Shown here: positions 21,753 to 35,465 of the stretch, piece by piece | How the letters are laid out: each line of letters begins with the position of its first letter | Numbering within the stretch: position 1 is the stretch's first letter | Source of the DNA: Notospermus geniculatus | Taxonomy: Eukaryota; Nemertea; Pilidiophora; Heteronemertea; Lineidae | DNA length: 64,000 nucleotides | NCBI GenBank assembly: GCA_002633025.1 | Contig: NMRB01000190.1 | Location: 380,100 to 444,099, forward strand | Direction of reading: 5' to 3' | Made by a program: the position numbers and the translations under genes | Notes under the pieces: generated by a model | What the model saw: only the letters and a program-made list of their open reading frames with translations | What the model was told of the DNA's origin: nothing | Database searches by the model: none

Positions 21753-22854
21753 CACTATTCGCTCAAAGGAGATATCTCTAAAAACTTCAGATACTCTCAA
21801 TGGGAGAAAGTTGGCTGAGGAACATGGTGGTTGACCTTGACAATCTTTGTTTGAACATTCAGGCAAAGGAACAAAATGGACGCGTCGGAACGTTAGTGTA
21901 AAACAACTGGAACGGTTTACAGTTCCAGTTGATACCCTCCCAGCCCCACCCCCACCATCGTAGGGCATACGCTTACTCCTAGGCCATCATTTCCCTCTGG
22001 CAGACGACAACAAATCTGTTCAATCCTTCTAATTGCGAGGAAAGAAAACGTGAAGGGTTGCTACCAACCGCCTCTACCGTTGAGTAGGATGCTACTCACG
22101 TCAAGTACCTCTAGCCGCCCTATCAAAGAATCGTGTCTCTCGCTGACAAATCGAACTAAGAATTGCTTTAGATTACCCCGGTGGATATTACTGCCGCCGC
22201 CAGCAAGGTTCGCCCAGATCGATTTGGCGAGCCAGCAAACATCAACCGCTAGTAATGTACTACTGTCAGCGAGACCGTTGAAACCAATCTCGCATTCAAA
22301 ATGGCATGCACGTTAAATCTCGTTTCGAAATTATTGTGTTGGGTTTTTATTAGGGGTTATCAAAAATAACTATCGAGATATGTTGGCGCCCTGCTCACGA
22401 CTATAAAGGGTATCATTCGGAATGTGGTAGAGTGATTTAAGACTTTTGATGACAGCATAAAAACTGGTCTTCCCTGTGAAACCATTAGGCCGAAGGTAAA
22501 CGTACGCTTAGCGCATTTTTTGTCAGTTATCTCATGGCCTAAGGCTAACAATCTATAACCATCCGATAGAGGGAAGCATTGGTAAGAAGTCTGTTGTCCT
22601 TCACCGATTCGCTCACCTCACAGCAGCAGTGGTGAATGACTGACGTCAAAGAATGGACAGAGACCTGAACAGGACTGGGGACCTCACAGTCTCTCGGCGG
22701 GTTTATCCATCCTGAGCTCCCTCCATCACCCCACGTGCTGTCACCGACATGACGGAGGAAGCGAGGGCTAAGAACATCTGATATTCCCAGGATGGGTTTA
22801 TCGCGCGTTGCAGATCATTAGCAAGTGTTGCGTAGGACAACGGATCGTCATCAA

Positions 22855-23046
22855 TAATGAGCAATCTGAATAACTTTTTATGCCGACAGGTCGGCGGTAG
22901 CGGTTCTACCGATGACGTCAAAAGCAGAGCAAAGCAACACAATGACGTCGCGTCATGACGTCCTTGACGCACTGCAACAGGGACGAGACGTCGAAAAAAT
23001 GGTAAAACCGTTCACAGCGCCTCCAAGTGGTGGTAGTTCCTTATTA
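22855..23046 (-). mobile_element. GACGTC-rich MITE, copy 3 (inverted)
   Basis: This is in reverse orientation to copies 1 and 2. It begins AATGAGCAATCTG, contains CGTCCTTGACGC and GGACGAGACGTCG in its core, and ends GGTGGTAGTTCCTTATT. The inner inverted repeats are more diverged than in other copies. Confidence 0.75.
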
Positions 23047-24661
23047 AAAGAAAAAGATTTGAGGTCAGACAGCGTGATGAGCCGGTGGGCTGATACTGGT
23101 GCTGTCAAAGCGATAATGGAGTATCTTCTGGCCGTACTTGTAGTTGGCCTGATGGAGGCCGTCTACAGGGAAATCAATCAACATGCGTGGGGCATCCGCG
23201 TTGTTGACTTCATATCCGACCAGAATACGGCTCATTGATTCCTCGTCAATACCACGGAGAGATTTGTCGCTTCGGTAAGAATGGCGAGACCTATTTTATG
23301 GAAGGACAGATCTTTATATGAGTTCGTGGCGTCTAGTGGACATGTCCCAAGACTAATCATCTCTTCATCACAAAAATGCATCTGTTTTCCAAGCTTTGAG
23401 GAAGGTTGATAAGCCTTGATACAGAGACCGGCCTTCAGCTGCCTCAAAATAAAACACAACCACACCTAACAACTCCGAGACAAAAATGTCATTGTCATTA
23501 GTCTGTTGATGAGTAGACGTTGTTATTGTCTGCCTGTAATCGCCATATTTATCATATTTGTCTCATGCTGGACAACATCCCGGTGCATGCGGAAGAAGCG
23601 ACCCGGTATTCTCAGTAGCGATTGGTTAACTCGCCGACACGTGACCATTTGGGAAAGTGTCCCAGCTTGAATAAACAGATCAGACTCTTACGCCAATCGG
23701 CCACTTAGTATTCAACTTCTAACAAGCCACAACCATGCGGCTCTGCGGCAAAGTACTCAAGAACACATTTCTTTGATAAATGGCGTTTTTTCCCAAAGAA
23801 ACCTCATCCAGATAGCTATCTCCTGCCGCAGTATAATCGCTTCCATACACAAGGAACCGAGGGGTGCCACCTTCAATCCGAGCCTCGCCGTTCTCGTGCC
23901 CTGACAACTCTACTTAAATTCTCATTTATCTTTTCCGTTGTTGGTTGAGTCTTCTGGCCTGACGGACCGTGGAGCCAAGTGAGCAACATGTACAGGTAAT
24001 GCACAACGAATAAGCAATGGTTAGCCTGCTAAATTACATTAGAAGGTTATAAGATAATGGTATCGACAGGTTGGCTGTTTTCTCTTTCGTTAGAATTGCT
24101 TTGAGTGCCGGGTTCATCGCGTTTATTCCATTGATTTTCTAAGATTAACGCGGTTATTGCATGCTGGAGACAGTCTACTCGTGCACTGTTAGGCAAGAAG
24201 GTAAACGGAGATTTATGACACTTGATTGGTTGAAATTGAATCACGTGACCGCTTTGTTTACTCTCTGGTGCCAGGCTGCGATGCTGGTAAAGTGCATGGC
24301 ATCAAAACCCTACAATTTAGAGCTAAGGCAACTTGAAGCGTGTCCATCCACTTGAGCAAGTGAGGACGTTTTCCACGTGTTTCTGAGGTTGTACTTTACT
24401 GAAGCAATGACAAGATGGTATCGCTGGATAAAGAAAGAGTCGTTGATCGGTAGGCGCATTGAGTCACGACGTGAAAGGAGAGAGATAGGTTAAACGAAAC
24501 CATTGATGGATCACGCTTGTTTCACATGATACACACACACCAGGCCGATAATTTATTACCCTTTGGTTTCAGATCTTTGTCTAGGACGTGTTAGAAGATG
24601 GATAGGCCTAACATCAACTGATTTCATGACGCATCGCACACATTTCCGGTTCGGAAAAAAA

Positions 24662-24740
24662 TGGTTCCCGTCTTTCCGCTCCACTCCCGTGTGGAATGGA
24701 CAGTAGCGCCGCGTGATTGGAGCGGCATCGATGGGAACCA
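24662..24740. mobile_element. Short inverted-repeat element, 79 bp
   Basis: The arms TGGTTCCCGTCTTTCCGCTCC (with one base more) and GGAGCGGCATCGATGGGAACCA are near-complements over about 22 bp. The word GGACAGTAGCGCCGCG in the middle also occurs near 16046, so a wider family is likely. The target site is unclear. Confidence 0.45.
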
Positions 24741-25037
24741 ATCCATATAGGAATATGACGTTCATTTTTCCGGTTTAGGCCACGGTTCCTCTGGGCGGAG
24801 ACCTGGCATTATCATGATGAGCGACCTTGTGCATTATCCCCAACAGCCTAGTACTCTATCCCTAGACCAATCACTCTAAATAATTCATCTAATTGCCTTG
24901 TATCATCATGGGTCTGTGTTGTGTTCATGGAGAATCCTTTAAATGCTCCTGAGATGATTAATAAAGCACTTCGCCTTATTAATGTGCTGTTCAATGGGAA
25001 TGGACGACAGGGTGCGCCAATAAATACGTGCCACGTG

Positions 25038-25215
25038 ATGAGCAACCTTCAGAACTACCGCCTGGAGGAGCTGTGAGCGGTTGTACATGTACCTTTTTTC
25101 GACGTCTCGTCCCTGTTGCACCGCGTCAAGGACGTTGCGACCTGACGTCATTACCTTGCTTTACTCTGTTTTGACGTCTTCGGTACAAGCTCTCACAGCG
25201 CCGCCCTGTCGGGAT
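25038..25215 (+). mobile_element. GACGTC-rich MITE, copy 4
   Basis: It carries CAGAACTACCGCC, GCTGTGAGCGGTTGTAC, TTTTTTCGACGTCTCGTCCC and GTCAAGGACGTTG, and ends in the outer arm CGCCGCCCTGTCGGGAT. The right inner repeat is decayed (TACAAGCTCTCACAGCGCC). Confidence 0.8.
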
Positions 25216-28200
25216 ATACATGTATTTGAGACAGTTAAAGACGTGTAATCAGCGGTCGAACCTGGATGGAGCAAGCAATAAATCGTCAAATATCGATCAT
25301 TATAAGGCCAGCCGCAGCTAATGGGCGAAGATATGCTGACGGCCAAAAGGGAATAGATACTAAGGGATGTGAGTAACTGATGGAGCCATCACGGTGACAT
25401 GTGTGTGGTGTACAAACACCGGATGAAAACATCGACTGGGAACATGAGACGTCCATCTTATTCGTTTGGCGAATTCTCCGAGAAGAGCAGTCCCCTCCTC
25501 GCTCAAGTTTCCCTTACCAGCTCAGGGAGTTCGTCTCACCAACGATTTTTTCTGCTGGTGACTGGCCATTACGATTGTCTTCAAACCCTTCCCATATCCA
25601 CGTGTCCATAACTTCTCTCCAGAGGTGACACATGTCCCACTTCAGCCCTCGCCATCGTTCACTACCTCCCTCTCCACTCACACGTCTATCCTCATTTTTT
25701 TCATGCACGGTGGTATTTATGGCAAAGCGATCTGTTGTCGTATATAGACATGTAGTTGGTCAATTAGCAAGTAGCGAGATCGTCGACATAGACGAGGTTG
25801 CTACCGGTTACGTACTTACCACCGCCATCTTGACTATGTATTGCTTTTTGGGATCGTTTTTCCTGTAGTCGGACATTGTAAAGCACTACTTCCGGTTACT
25901 ACCAATTTACTCTTGTCGGTGATTGAGTTGGCCTCTGCTGTGACCGATGATCACCAAATGTCAGCAGAACTGGTCAGCGAAATCAGGAATCGCTAGGCCA
26001 ATTGTTATGGCCGTTGTCCCGAAATAAAGATGACAAAGATCGATATCGCTTCCATCAGATTCCTTTCGTATTTGAGCAATTCGCTGAAACAATTCAGTAA
26101 CAATTTAGGCTAGATTTAGTACATCGAGATAAATGGAATTCAACTTATGGATGAAGGCAAACCAGGAAAATTCAAATATCCATAGCAATACTCACAGGAC
26201 TTTATCCCTACCCAGATCCTGCCTGTGACAAACACCAATAATTCGAAACGTTGGGGCCCGCATAACCGCTCATAAAAAGCAGAGTTTTCAGTAAAGGTCC
26301 ATGGACTACAGTAGAGGTTTGTGTGAGAGCGAACCCATTCTGCCTGTCTCTTCGTGTAACGTGGTTACGTCCTTCAGTCTTCAAGAATGTTTAACAGGAT
26401 CAGTAACTTCACTTTTTCATCAGATGTTCTCGCATCTTCCCTCTCCTGTTCCTTCCTATAGGGGGCGTCTCAACAAATGGGGAACAGAAAGTTGGAACTA
26501 TTTTTACGATGCGGATCCATAATCCTCCAAGTACATGTACCCAGACGTCTTAGCGTCAGAACATGATCTATACCAACCATTTTTTCTGATTTATTCCCAT
26601 TACAGGTATACCTCGTTCTGGCTATCGATAAGTTTTCCTGAGTAACATCACAGGGCATATTGAACATCGTGAACCATTCTTTAGATGTAGATTGTTGGGC
26701 TAGTCGTCTGCCCAATCGTTACAGCCGATCCAAGCCGGAGCCTCAATGGTGTAGATCTCTACCCCACTCTGCAAGAGGTGCCAGGGTCGAATCCAAGTGT
26801 TAGCAGAGATTTGGATGGATGGTGAAATGTCGTGGATTCATTCGTTGTGCATTAGATTTGAGATAGACCTTTTCGTGTGGTCCGTTGTTTGGCAATGTCC
26901 GGCAGAGGGGAAAGTTTCCAGCCAACGAAGAGCTGTTGCACAGACGTTGAATGACCTGGAGCCATATGCACGAAGCCCAGCTTTGCGAGCACGCAAATGA
27001 AGGCGATGGTTTGGCTGCATATGCCCTCTTCAACGACTGCCTAACAATAGACTTGAGCAGGCCTACCCACTCACCAAGTTGCGAAGCCACTGGCTCTGGT
27101 GAAATTGGTGATGGTGGTTTCGTCAGTCATTGCATAATAGACGCCTCTTTTGTAGTGTGAAAACGATCATACAATATATCAATCCACCCCAACCTCTTTT
27201 AGGCTGACACTACGAGGCAGGCATACCAAGCCACGTACACACCTATCCCTGGAGTCGCCATGTACAAAGGGGACAACTTATGCCACTCACGGTGAAGGCC
27301 CAGCAATGAAATAGTGCCCGATGGATGTATCACCATACAACTAAACGGCTGGTTTGTCATCACGACTCGCAGCTGATTTGAACATTACACCCTGTATGTG
27401 ATGCTCTATAGATTTGCAATCTTTACGTGCACTCTTGAGATGAAATGGACGGGATGACGCAGTGAGATTCTGAATGCCAGCGTGATTGAAGTCCCTGGTA
27501 TTGGTGAGTCATGGAGACCGAGGGAGATTATGTAAGAACATCCACTTGACGAGTCGTGACAGCTTCCAGATCAGGAGAGACCATCTTTCAATGGAACCCA
27601 TATCATCTGGCCTTGTCCTATCATCTGACTGAGGGTGGATCTTTTAACAAACTGCTACCAGAAAGTTGAGATTTGGAGTTTTTGACAAACGCAACGGATC
27701 ATGGCGAAACAACAAAAGGAGACCTTTCCTGATGGTCAATTTTTGAAATCAGGTCATTCTTCAGGTTTTCCCACGTCGCGCTCTGCGAATCCTTGGCCCA
27801 GGTCGTAGGCAATGTCCGCCATTGATTTGTTGCTTTACAGAGTTTGCAGGCAGTAACAAATATTCTGATTGGTTGGCCTATTACTAACGCTGTAACGAGC
27901 ATTCTGATTGGTTCGTCCTGGAGTATTGATCGGTTGCCATGTCTGATGATACTTTTGAGGAAACTTCTTGGCCCTCGTCATGTTGAATGGGGACTCGGTT
28001 CTCTCTGTATCAAACCATAATCAAATGTTCGCCAAGAACACGATTTGCCGATCATTTTCTATTTCTATCAACTTCTCAGTGACGGTTCACGAGACCGTGA
28101 AACCAACACGTCAAGCTTTGTAATGACAGAAATTCTGAGTGAAATCGATCGATTGAGCTGAGCTGCTGTGGCGTATGAGCATCTCTCTGAAGCCAATGAC

Positions 28201-28393
28201 CCGCGAAAGACGGCAGCTACATTCACAGGTGGGTGTCCTCGGGAGGGAAATGAGAAATCCATAGGTGGAAGAGTGGAACACAATGTGATCAATACGGAAT
28301 CATGGTTTTAACCACAGGAAGATTTTACCAATGAGATCAAGATGAATTAAGCAAAGCATCAACCGACTCAGTTAACCATCTACTAACTTTTAG

Positions 28394-28554
28394 ATGATGA
28401 ACCTGCAGAACTACCGCCACTGGGAGGCGCTGTGAGCGGTTGTACCTTTTTTCGACGTCTCGTCCGTGTTGTACTGCGTCAAGGACGTCGTTACGCGACG
28501 TCATTACGTTGCTTTGCTCTGTTTTTGACGTCTTCGGTACAACCGCTCGCAGCG
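28394..28554 (+). mobile_element. GACGTC-rich MITE, copy 5
   Basis: It begins GATGAACCTGCAGAACTACC, contains the shared GACGTC-rich core, and stops at ACAACCGCTCGCAGCG, so the outer right arm is missing. It is otherwise very close to copies 1 and 2. Confidence 0.8.
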
Positions 28555-29729
28555 GAGTTACCTGGATTGTAGGCCGGTGTTAATAACGTCATCCTGATCC
28601 GAGCTCTGACTGGGGGTTCGGACCTGAGGGTCAGAAGCAAAACCACTGCTTGTGACAGAATAACCATCTAAACCTGTTCCAAGCTGATAACCTCTTTGTA
28701 TTCCAAAGATTCTTCTCCAAGATATCTCTCCTCACACAAATCCTCATTCCTTTGTTCCCTCAGTTAGTGATGATATTCCCGTGAGATGCTTTCATCCCAT
28801 TCGTGTGTACAAACTGAGTGAGCCACATCGCTACGTGATCGGTGTCATCGGTGACAAACTAATATTCCTGTCTCGCAACGTGATTCCCGGCTTCACACGC
28901 CGCTGTCAACTGAGATCGCGTCATCACCAATAACGGGAGAAGATCCACTTTTGTGTCAAATCAAACAAGCTTTTAAGATGAGGATACTGGATTTAGCGGC
29001 TGAACATCGGGATACAGGGGAAAGAAAAGACAAAATCCGTCACCTGTCAACTTTAATTTGTAGCCTAGTTTTATACGAATCCAGGATACGGATGTGATTG
29101 TTTGACAATCAATAAGCACAAAATTGACCAGCAACTTGGAGGTGCTGCGCGATGTGGACACAGATTTTGTGCCGGCGCAGGCAAAGCTTCAACTCATTTG
29201 CGCAGCAAGCCGTGACGAAAACTTTAACGACGACTGGGGGCTGTGAACGGCCAGAGGTTCGCCCCCGCAGAAGACGGGATCACGTCCTGCACCGACACTA
29301 GCTGTCCCGTAGAAGACGGTCATGTCCTCATGGTCACTGGCCTCACTGCAGCGACTCGAGCTAAGCCACTTCATTAGCTTGTATTGATTAGTGTCGCATT
29401 TGAAGCTCTCAACGGAGGGATTCTGGCTGTATCATTATCTGTTTGCAGGCATCTGTATGTTTGATCTCATAGCTTTGTGTGCATTGGATAAGGAGAGTAA
29501 TTCACATTCGTCCACAGGTCAATGTCTATCATAAGGCAACCAAAGAAATTGATGCTTTGGTCATGGCGTATTTGTGGTAACAAGTAGTTTTTGTTTTGCT
29601 GGATTAGATAAGTGACATTGTATTGAACAATGGAGCTATAGCTGTGAAGTAATCACAATCAAGAATAAAATGTAATTCTTCTTCTTCTTTGTTGATGATT
29701 TACCAAATAAATTCAGTGCTCAACTCTAT

Positions 29730-29870
29730 GGCCCGTATTTTAGAATGCTCCTCAACGTAAAGGAGTTCCTGAATGCTATTGTTCTCAACAGGAGAATGCT
29801 ATTGTTCTCAACAGGAGAACAATAGTCTTAGGAACTCCTTTACGTCGAGGAGCATTCTAAAATACGGGCC
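29730..29870. mobile_element. Long hairpin (foldback element), 141 bp
   Basis: The left arm GGCCCGTATTTTAGAATGCT and its continuation through CAACGTAAAGGAGTTCCT are the inverted copy of the right arm, with about one mismatch in the first 40 bp. The centre has a short direct duplication of GAATGCTATTGTTCTCAACA. No coding potential or clear target duplication is seen. Confidence 0.75.
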
Positions 29871-31947
29871 TTTGTTGGAGTGGGTAGTACAGAAAACAGA
29901 TGTGTTGAACGTTGAGGATTTGGGGCGATAACCTGCAATAGGGGACTTTACTGCCGTCAGAGGCCACCACCAGTTAGCGGTCCGATAATGTCACGGAATT
30001 TGACGTCACAGAGAAAAAGTGCACGCCACAACGTCATCCATAATGACGTGAGGTCATGGCTTACGTATGTGACGTCAAATGATGGGAGTGAAGGCTGTGG
30101 GTCGGATATCAACCGGGGAAAGAATGATTTCGTCCGTCAACTATAGATCTATGCCGTCAATTGGGCCAAATGGAAATAAATCAGACTTTTACATGATTTT
30201 ATGTGAAATAAAATGGTTTACTCTTGTTGACTTGAGGCCCAAAGTATGCATTTGACAAAACGGCGTGAATGACGTTCCCATGGGAATGGAAGTCACATGG
30301 CGCACACTGTTGTGAACGCCGTCACGTCAGGCTGCCAGGCATGCCATGAGGACCATGTGAGGGCTTGAAATTGACGAAAATTTGACAAGAAAAATCATTG
30401 ATTTCTACAGTATCGCCTCTTTGATTTTTTATGTCTGTACCAAAATTAGTTCGGACTGCCTGGCGCTTTCATATGATTATCGTTTCTGAAAGAAAGTTTT
30501 ACACTACGCGATTTTGTGCAGCTATAAAGTTGAAAATATGAAACTTTTAAACACGTTGGGGACGTTCTGCGCGCGATATCGCTATGTACTGATATGTGTT
30601 TTGTATCAAAATGTGATTGAAGAGAATCTCTGAGCAATCTTCTTTCTTCTGATGTGCAGCTTTGATAGTATATCGCTTGTCAGTATTTGATTCTCGGTAA
30701 TTGAAAATGTGATGCATGTTTCATTTATGCAAACAAGGTTCCAATTGACGGCATGGATCTATAATGGTAGTATTTAAAGTTATCCATCGGAATCTGATGA
30801 CAAAAACCTGACCCGCTTTGCCTGTCCATTACCTCGTCCCTCCTGATATCGTACATGGTCTCCATTAGCCACTCAACCCTAATTATTGACAGTAATCAGA
30901 ACATCGGCTCCTCCAGCAGTGGCCTTATTGATCCTTTCACCCTTTCCAGCCGGAGCTGAATTTGTTTCCGTGTTTGTGCTGGATGAATTATCTATCAGCA
31001 GATGTCGCCATTTGTCTCGTCAGTGCGCAGTAGTTGAGCAGCAGTGGCAAATTAGCGATTCACAATGTACGTACATTTTATTGTATTAGAAATACCATTA
31101 CTGGTGCTGCAAGCTGCTTTTGCTCTTACATTTAGCTTGACCCTTTGTCCAACCACCAGGCACCTGTCCAGTCGGTTTCACTTGGATGGCGAGCTGAAGC
31201 AGCACGTCCGCAGGATGTAACGTGGCCAGCATAGTCCGTGGTCCTGTGAGAGTTCTCCTCCGGCCAACCCGAAAGATTGTTATGCCAAAAGAGTCAGGCA
31301 CTACTCGCGTCTTGTTGGACAGGGTCAGAGCGTATCAAGTACGATTTACGACAGAGAATTCCTCTCTTCCCAAGCACCGCACCGCACAAACTTCAACGTC
31401 GTTATCGTGTGGTAGTATCTTCGGCACGATTGCTCAGACATGCCAGAGTATTTCCGATGACAGACATTACAAAGTGTGGCCTTAACACTAACCGTAAAAA
31501 ATGGACGCCAGCCCAAAATCCAGGGATTAATTTCTGCACGTCATGCTGTATGACACAAACAATGACATGTGAAGATGATATATAACCAGGCAGAGTTTTT
31601 TTCTTCCCCTGCGGATGAATTCCAATACCGTATATTCAATGACAGGAATGAATTCGCCTCGTGACAGACCTCAGCCCGTCAGTGGACGTGGTCACCGTAC
31701 AGCAAACACGGTTCACCGCGATAGATGCCGGAGGGTTACATAGCAACCAATGTCTGGCTCTGGGGTGAAGTATCCCTCAAGACGACGTCGTTATAGTTGA
31801 CATTAGTATGATTATCATGAGTGTAATATCTGAATGTATGATCACTCCCCGTCTGTCCCGTGCTACCGACTCCTGTCATCGAGAGACTAGGGTTCCAATG
31901 GAATCCATCGGATCGGCTTCTCATTCAGCAGCCAATTTGTAAAAAGA

Positions 31948-32156
31948 TAGAGGTCACGGTCACGTGACTGCAAAGAATCGGCCATGTCGGCCGTCAAATG
32001 GCCGGCGACGTCGTCAAAACTAACGTCATGACATTTTGACGTCACGATCTGTGTGTTGACGCTGTGTTCATGTCGTGACGTCGCTTGACATTTTGACAGA
32101 CAATATGGCGGCATCGCGTCGTCTTGGAAATGTGACGTCACGTGAGGAACCTCTAT
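31948..32156. repeat. Possible inverted-repeat element rich in TGACGTCA
   Basis: The ends TAGAGGTCACGGTCACGTGAC and TCACGTGAGGAACCTCTA are imperfect complements. Between them lie several GACGTC and CATTTTGACG words. Similarity between arms is modest, so this call is tentative. Confidence 0.3.
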
Positions 32157-32814
32157 AAGTAAACAGATGCGACAACTCCACTCACAAATGCTCACCAGTC
32201 TTAGAGTTCGGCAAGAACAAGATTGAAACACACCAAGTCCATTTCCGTTGTCCTGTTGAGGCACGTCAGGGGAGGTGATGAACTCTAATTAAGCTATAGA
32301 ACTTGATTTCTGATCCCACTTTTGTGATAAAAGACCGGCAAATCGATGCAAGGTTCTTCGATTACACTGCACACTCCAAATCTTTGAAGCCATTTTCCAA
32401 ACCGTTCCATCTTTCATGAACAAAATGCCAATCTAATTCAATATTGATTGACCCAAATCTCGATTCCTTTGTTTGCGTAACAAACTGCCAAGAGTCTCAA
32501 ATGCCTCTTCAGTCAATTAACAATCTGAGCGAGAGGTAGCAATTTCACCTCTAATTTGTCAAAACGTGATGTACATTTCAAACTGCTGACTGCAGAAAGT
32601 GTATAGCAAAGGGAAATCGAGGCTGGAACTGCAGCATCCGACAATGGTGGATAAATCATGGCCCAGTCTTTGTTTTGTGTTGGTGATAACTTGCCTCGTT
32701 TATCATCGCTGGTCTTCATTACAATTGCCGTTGAGCCGTGTGAAGCCGACGTGTCTCGATCCACTCACAGAGTCTCTCTTTGTCTACCATTGTCATAACC
32801 ATCATAGACCCCAT

Positions 32815-33480
32815 CAGGCAAATTGATATCCACCACATGTGTTAATCAGTCGAGGTAAAACTAATTTCTATATTGGCTGTGAACTGTATCGCGGGAGTTA
32901 ATTCAATAAATGTAACGGCTTTAAGTAACACTAGTTCTCTCCATTGATTTGGGGCTACCGACAACAAGGAAGGTATGTAATGGAGTCGGTGCCGGTAGGG
33001 CGGGGAAGTCGTCTCCATCCAAAATAACGCATAAGCTGCTACAGGTTCCATCCTTCCACCTCCAGACTGCCGCCAACTGGCTAGATTTCCAGGAGGGCCG
33101 CAAGAGCAGTTGTCGGTAGCCATTACTGGCACAACGGGACAACAAGATAACAGCAGTTGTAGTCAGACCACAGCTCAATTAGCATGCCGCCCGGTTTCTG
33201 TTTTACCAGCAAAAGTCGGACAAAACATTATACTAACAGCTAAAACTTTACTCAGTGACCACATTGTCGAAGGTCAGGGAGACAGGACAAAGGCAGGATG
33301 GGGCAGTGACAAGTCTGGCGTCAGGGGCGCGGTGCTATTCTGGCGAATAGGCCTACCGGGTACAAAGATTTTGGCGATTCTCTGCAGTTTTGAGAACTAC
33401 CAGTAATCTCAGTTCAGTTTGTAAGGACAGACCGACAGTGACCGAGGCATGCAAACTCATCGATAAGTTTTGTCATTACA
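32815..33480. repeat. 0.67-kb near-identical direct repeat, copy 1 (likely assembly artefact)
   Basis: From AGACCCCATCAGGCAAATTG to GTTTTGTCATTACA this sequence is repeated at 33482-34171, and the copies are joined by a single N. They differ by a few substitutions and small insertions. Frames inside are the same in both copies and show no domain. Confidence 0.9.
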
Positions 33481-33481
33481 N

Positions 33482-34171
33482 AGACCCCATCAGGCAAATT
33501 GATATCCACCACATGTGTTAATCAGTCGAGGTAAAACTAATTTCTATATTGGCTGTGAACTGTATCGCGGGAGTTAATTCAATAAATGTAACGGCTTTAA
33601 GTAACACTAGTTCTCTCCATTGATTTGGGGCTACCGACAACAAGGAAGGTATGTAATGGAGTCTGTGCCGGTAGGGCGGGGACCGGGGGCGGGGAAGTCG
33701 TCTCCATCCAAAATAACACATAAGCTGCTACAGGTTCCATCCTTCCACCTCCAGACTGCCACCAACTGGCTAGATTTCCAGGAGGGCCGCAAGAGCAGTT
33801 GTCGGTAGCCATTACTGGCACAACGGGACAACAAGATAACAGCAGTACATGTAGTCAGACCACAGCTCAATTAGCATGCCGCCCGGTTTCTGTTTTACCA
33901 GCAAAAGTCGGACAAAACATTATACTAACAACTAAAACTTTACTCAGTGACCACATTGTCGAAGGTCAGGGAGACAGGACAAAGGCAGGATGGGGCAGTG
34001 ACAAGTCTGGCGTCAGGGGCGCGGTGCTATTCTGGCGAATAGGCCTACCGGGTACAAAGATTTTGGCGATTCTCTGCAGTTTTGAGAACTACCAGTAATC
34101 TCAGTTCAGTTTGTAAGGACAGACCGACAGTGACCGAGGCATGCAAACTCATCGATAAGTTTTGTCATTAC
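33482..34171. repeat. 0.67-kb near-identical direct repeat, copy 2 (likely assembly artefact)
   Basis: This begins directly after the N at 33481 with AGACCCCATCAGGC and follows copy 1 throughout. It has extra bases such as GACCGGGGGCGGG near 33681 and TACATG near 33846. The pattern fits two alleles placed in tandem around a gap. Confidence 0.9.
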
Positions 34172-34662
34172 AAATGCACGAAACAAGTCTACCTTTAAAT
34201 CTGATGGATAAGTTTCAAAATGAAAGATGTTGATAAATGACTGTTGATTTACGTGCTGCAGCTCTCGTGACTCACAGCTTCATCCAGTTATTGGAAAAAT
34301 CTCCTTCTCTCTTCTGGGAAGACTTCACCCGTGAAATAGAGCAACTTCTACCACTCATGATCCTACACATCACGTAGGTCGCATGCGGAGGGTTTAATCA
34401 TGGTATCACTCATCAACGGGCATGAATATAAAGGGCAAAAATGATAGATTGGAATTTGCCATTCCTTTGATACTGTACCCCAAGCTAATTCCTGACAGTA
34501 GTTGGCCTTACCTTGGATCTTGTCCCACAGGATTTCGACCTCATTGCCCTCTCAGTGTTCTCTTTCAAGCGTAGTGTGGTATCTTTGTTAGGGGGGGGGG
34601 GCAGGCCTACCCACGGAATTACAGGGTGAAGCGTAAACATTCGCCCGACACGTACATGTACG

Positions 34663-34765
34663 TACAGTGCTCCCATTCGTGAACTCATAAGACAAATACT
34701 GTGTTCCACATTCGTGAACTCACAAGACACGTACTGTGCTTTCCGTACGTCAATTGAACTCATAA
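34663..34765. repeat. Minisatellite of about 37 bp, 2-3 units
   Basis: The word CATTCGTGAACTCA followed by AAGACA and TACTGTG recurs at about 34673 and 34710, with a degenerate third unit (CAATTGAACTCATAAA). It lies downstream of a poly-G run near 34591. Confidence 0.6.
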
Positions 34766-35179
34766 AACTGACCAGTCGAAGGCGTTGGTCATATGGAGAT
34801 CAGATTTGGCAACTGACACCAATCCTTACCAAAATATGACGTCATCCAATGCATTAAGCTTTGGTCACATTTAGGAATCGCCTCACCCACAGATTCATTT
34901 TTCATACGCCCGTAGCCATTCATTGCTTTATCACGACAATCATAACTCCACCACTACTGTTTATATCAAATGTTTTTCTGGCTTCGTTTTCGGCCTACAC
35001 GCTGTGAACGGGCAGGCGTGTCGGCTGCCAACGTGAGTGGACGTGAGGTGAATGGCTACCAGATCAGTTTGTCAACTCGTGAGTTCACCAATGCAGCATT
35101 AAAGCTGGACTGTCACTCTATCAGCTTGCCTGTGCATCAGTCAGGGGCTGACACGGTTGAAATGTGGCCAGGATTAAAC

Positions 35180-35465
35180 CATTTTGGTTCCCGAAGCTAC
35201 CGCTAGAGAGTGCTGTCAGATGGTAGCTTCGGTAACGGCCGGCCATCTTGCCGGCAGAAAACTGACGGCGCGACGTCATTGCCGCGAAAACTGGATCACG
35301 TGATCATCCACGGGTATGGATTTTTGAGTAACGGTCGATGATCATGTGATCCAGTTTTCGCGGCAATGACGTCGCGCCGTCAGTTTTCTGCCGGCAAGAT
35401 GGCCGGCCGTTACCGAAGCTACCATCTGACAGCACTCTCTAGCGGTAGCTTCGGGAACCAAAATG
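35180..35465. mobile_element. 286-bp foldback MITE with 10-bp target duplication
   Basis: The two arms, about 127 bp each, are almost perfect inverted copies, starting CATTTTGGTTCCCGAAGCTA and ending TAGCTTCGGGAACCAAAATG. The loop is about 30 bp (around CACGGGTATGGATTTTTGAG). The flanks carry an exact direct repeat AGGATTAAAC at 35170-35179 and 35466-35475. A 9-10 bp target duplication with long terminal inverted repeats is typical of Mutator-like elements. It is non-coding and therefore non-autonomous. Confidence 0.9.

Larger units (their letters stand above)
20855..32814. other. Gene-poor stretch with transposon fragments
   Basis: I see no exon with a recognisable domain on either strand. 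Frames reach 172 codons (minus strand, 21200-21718), but that one crosses two repeats listed separately. The identifiable content is inverted-repeat elements at about 21.2, 22.9, 24.7, 25.1, 28.5, 29.8 and 32.0 kb. The rest may be intergenic or intronic. Confidence 0.5.
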
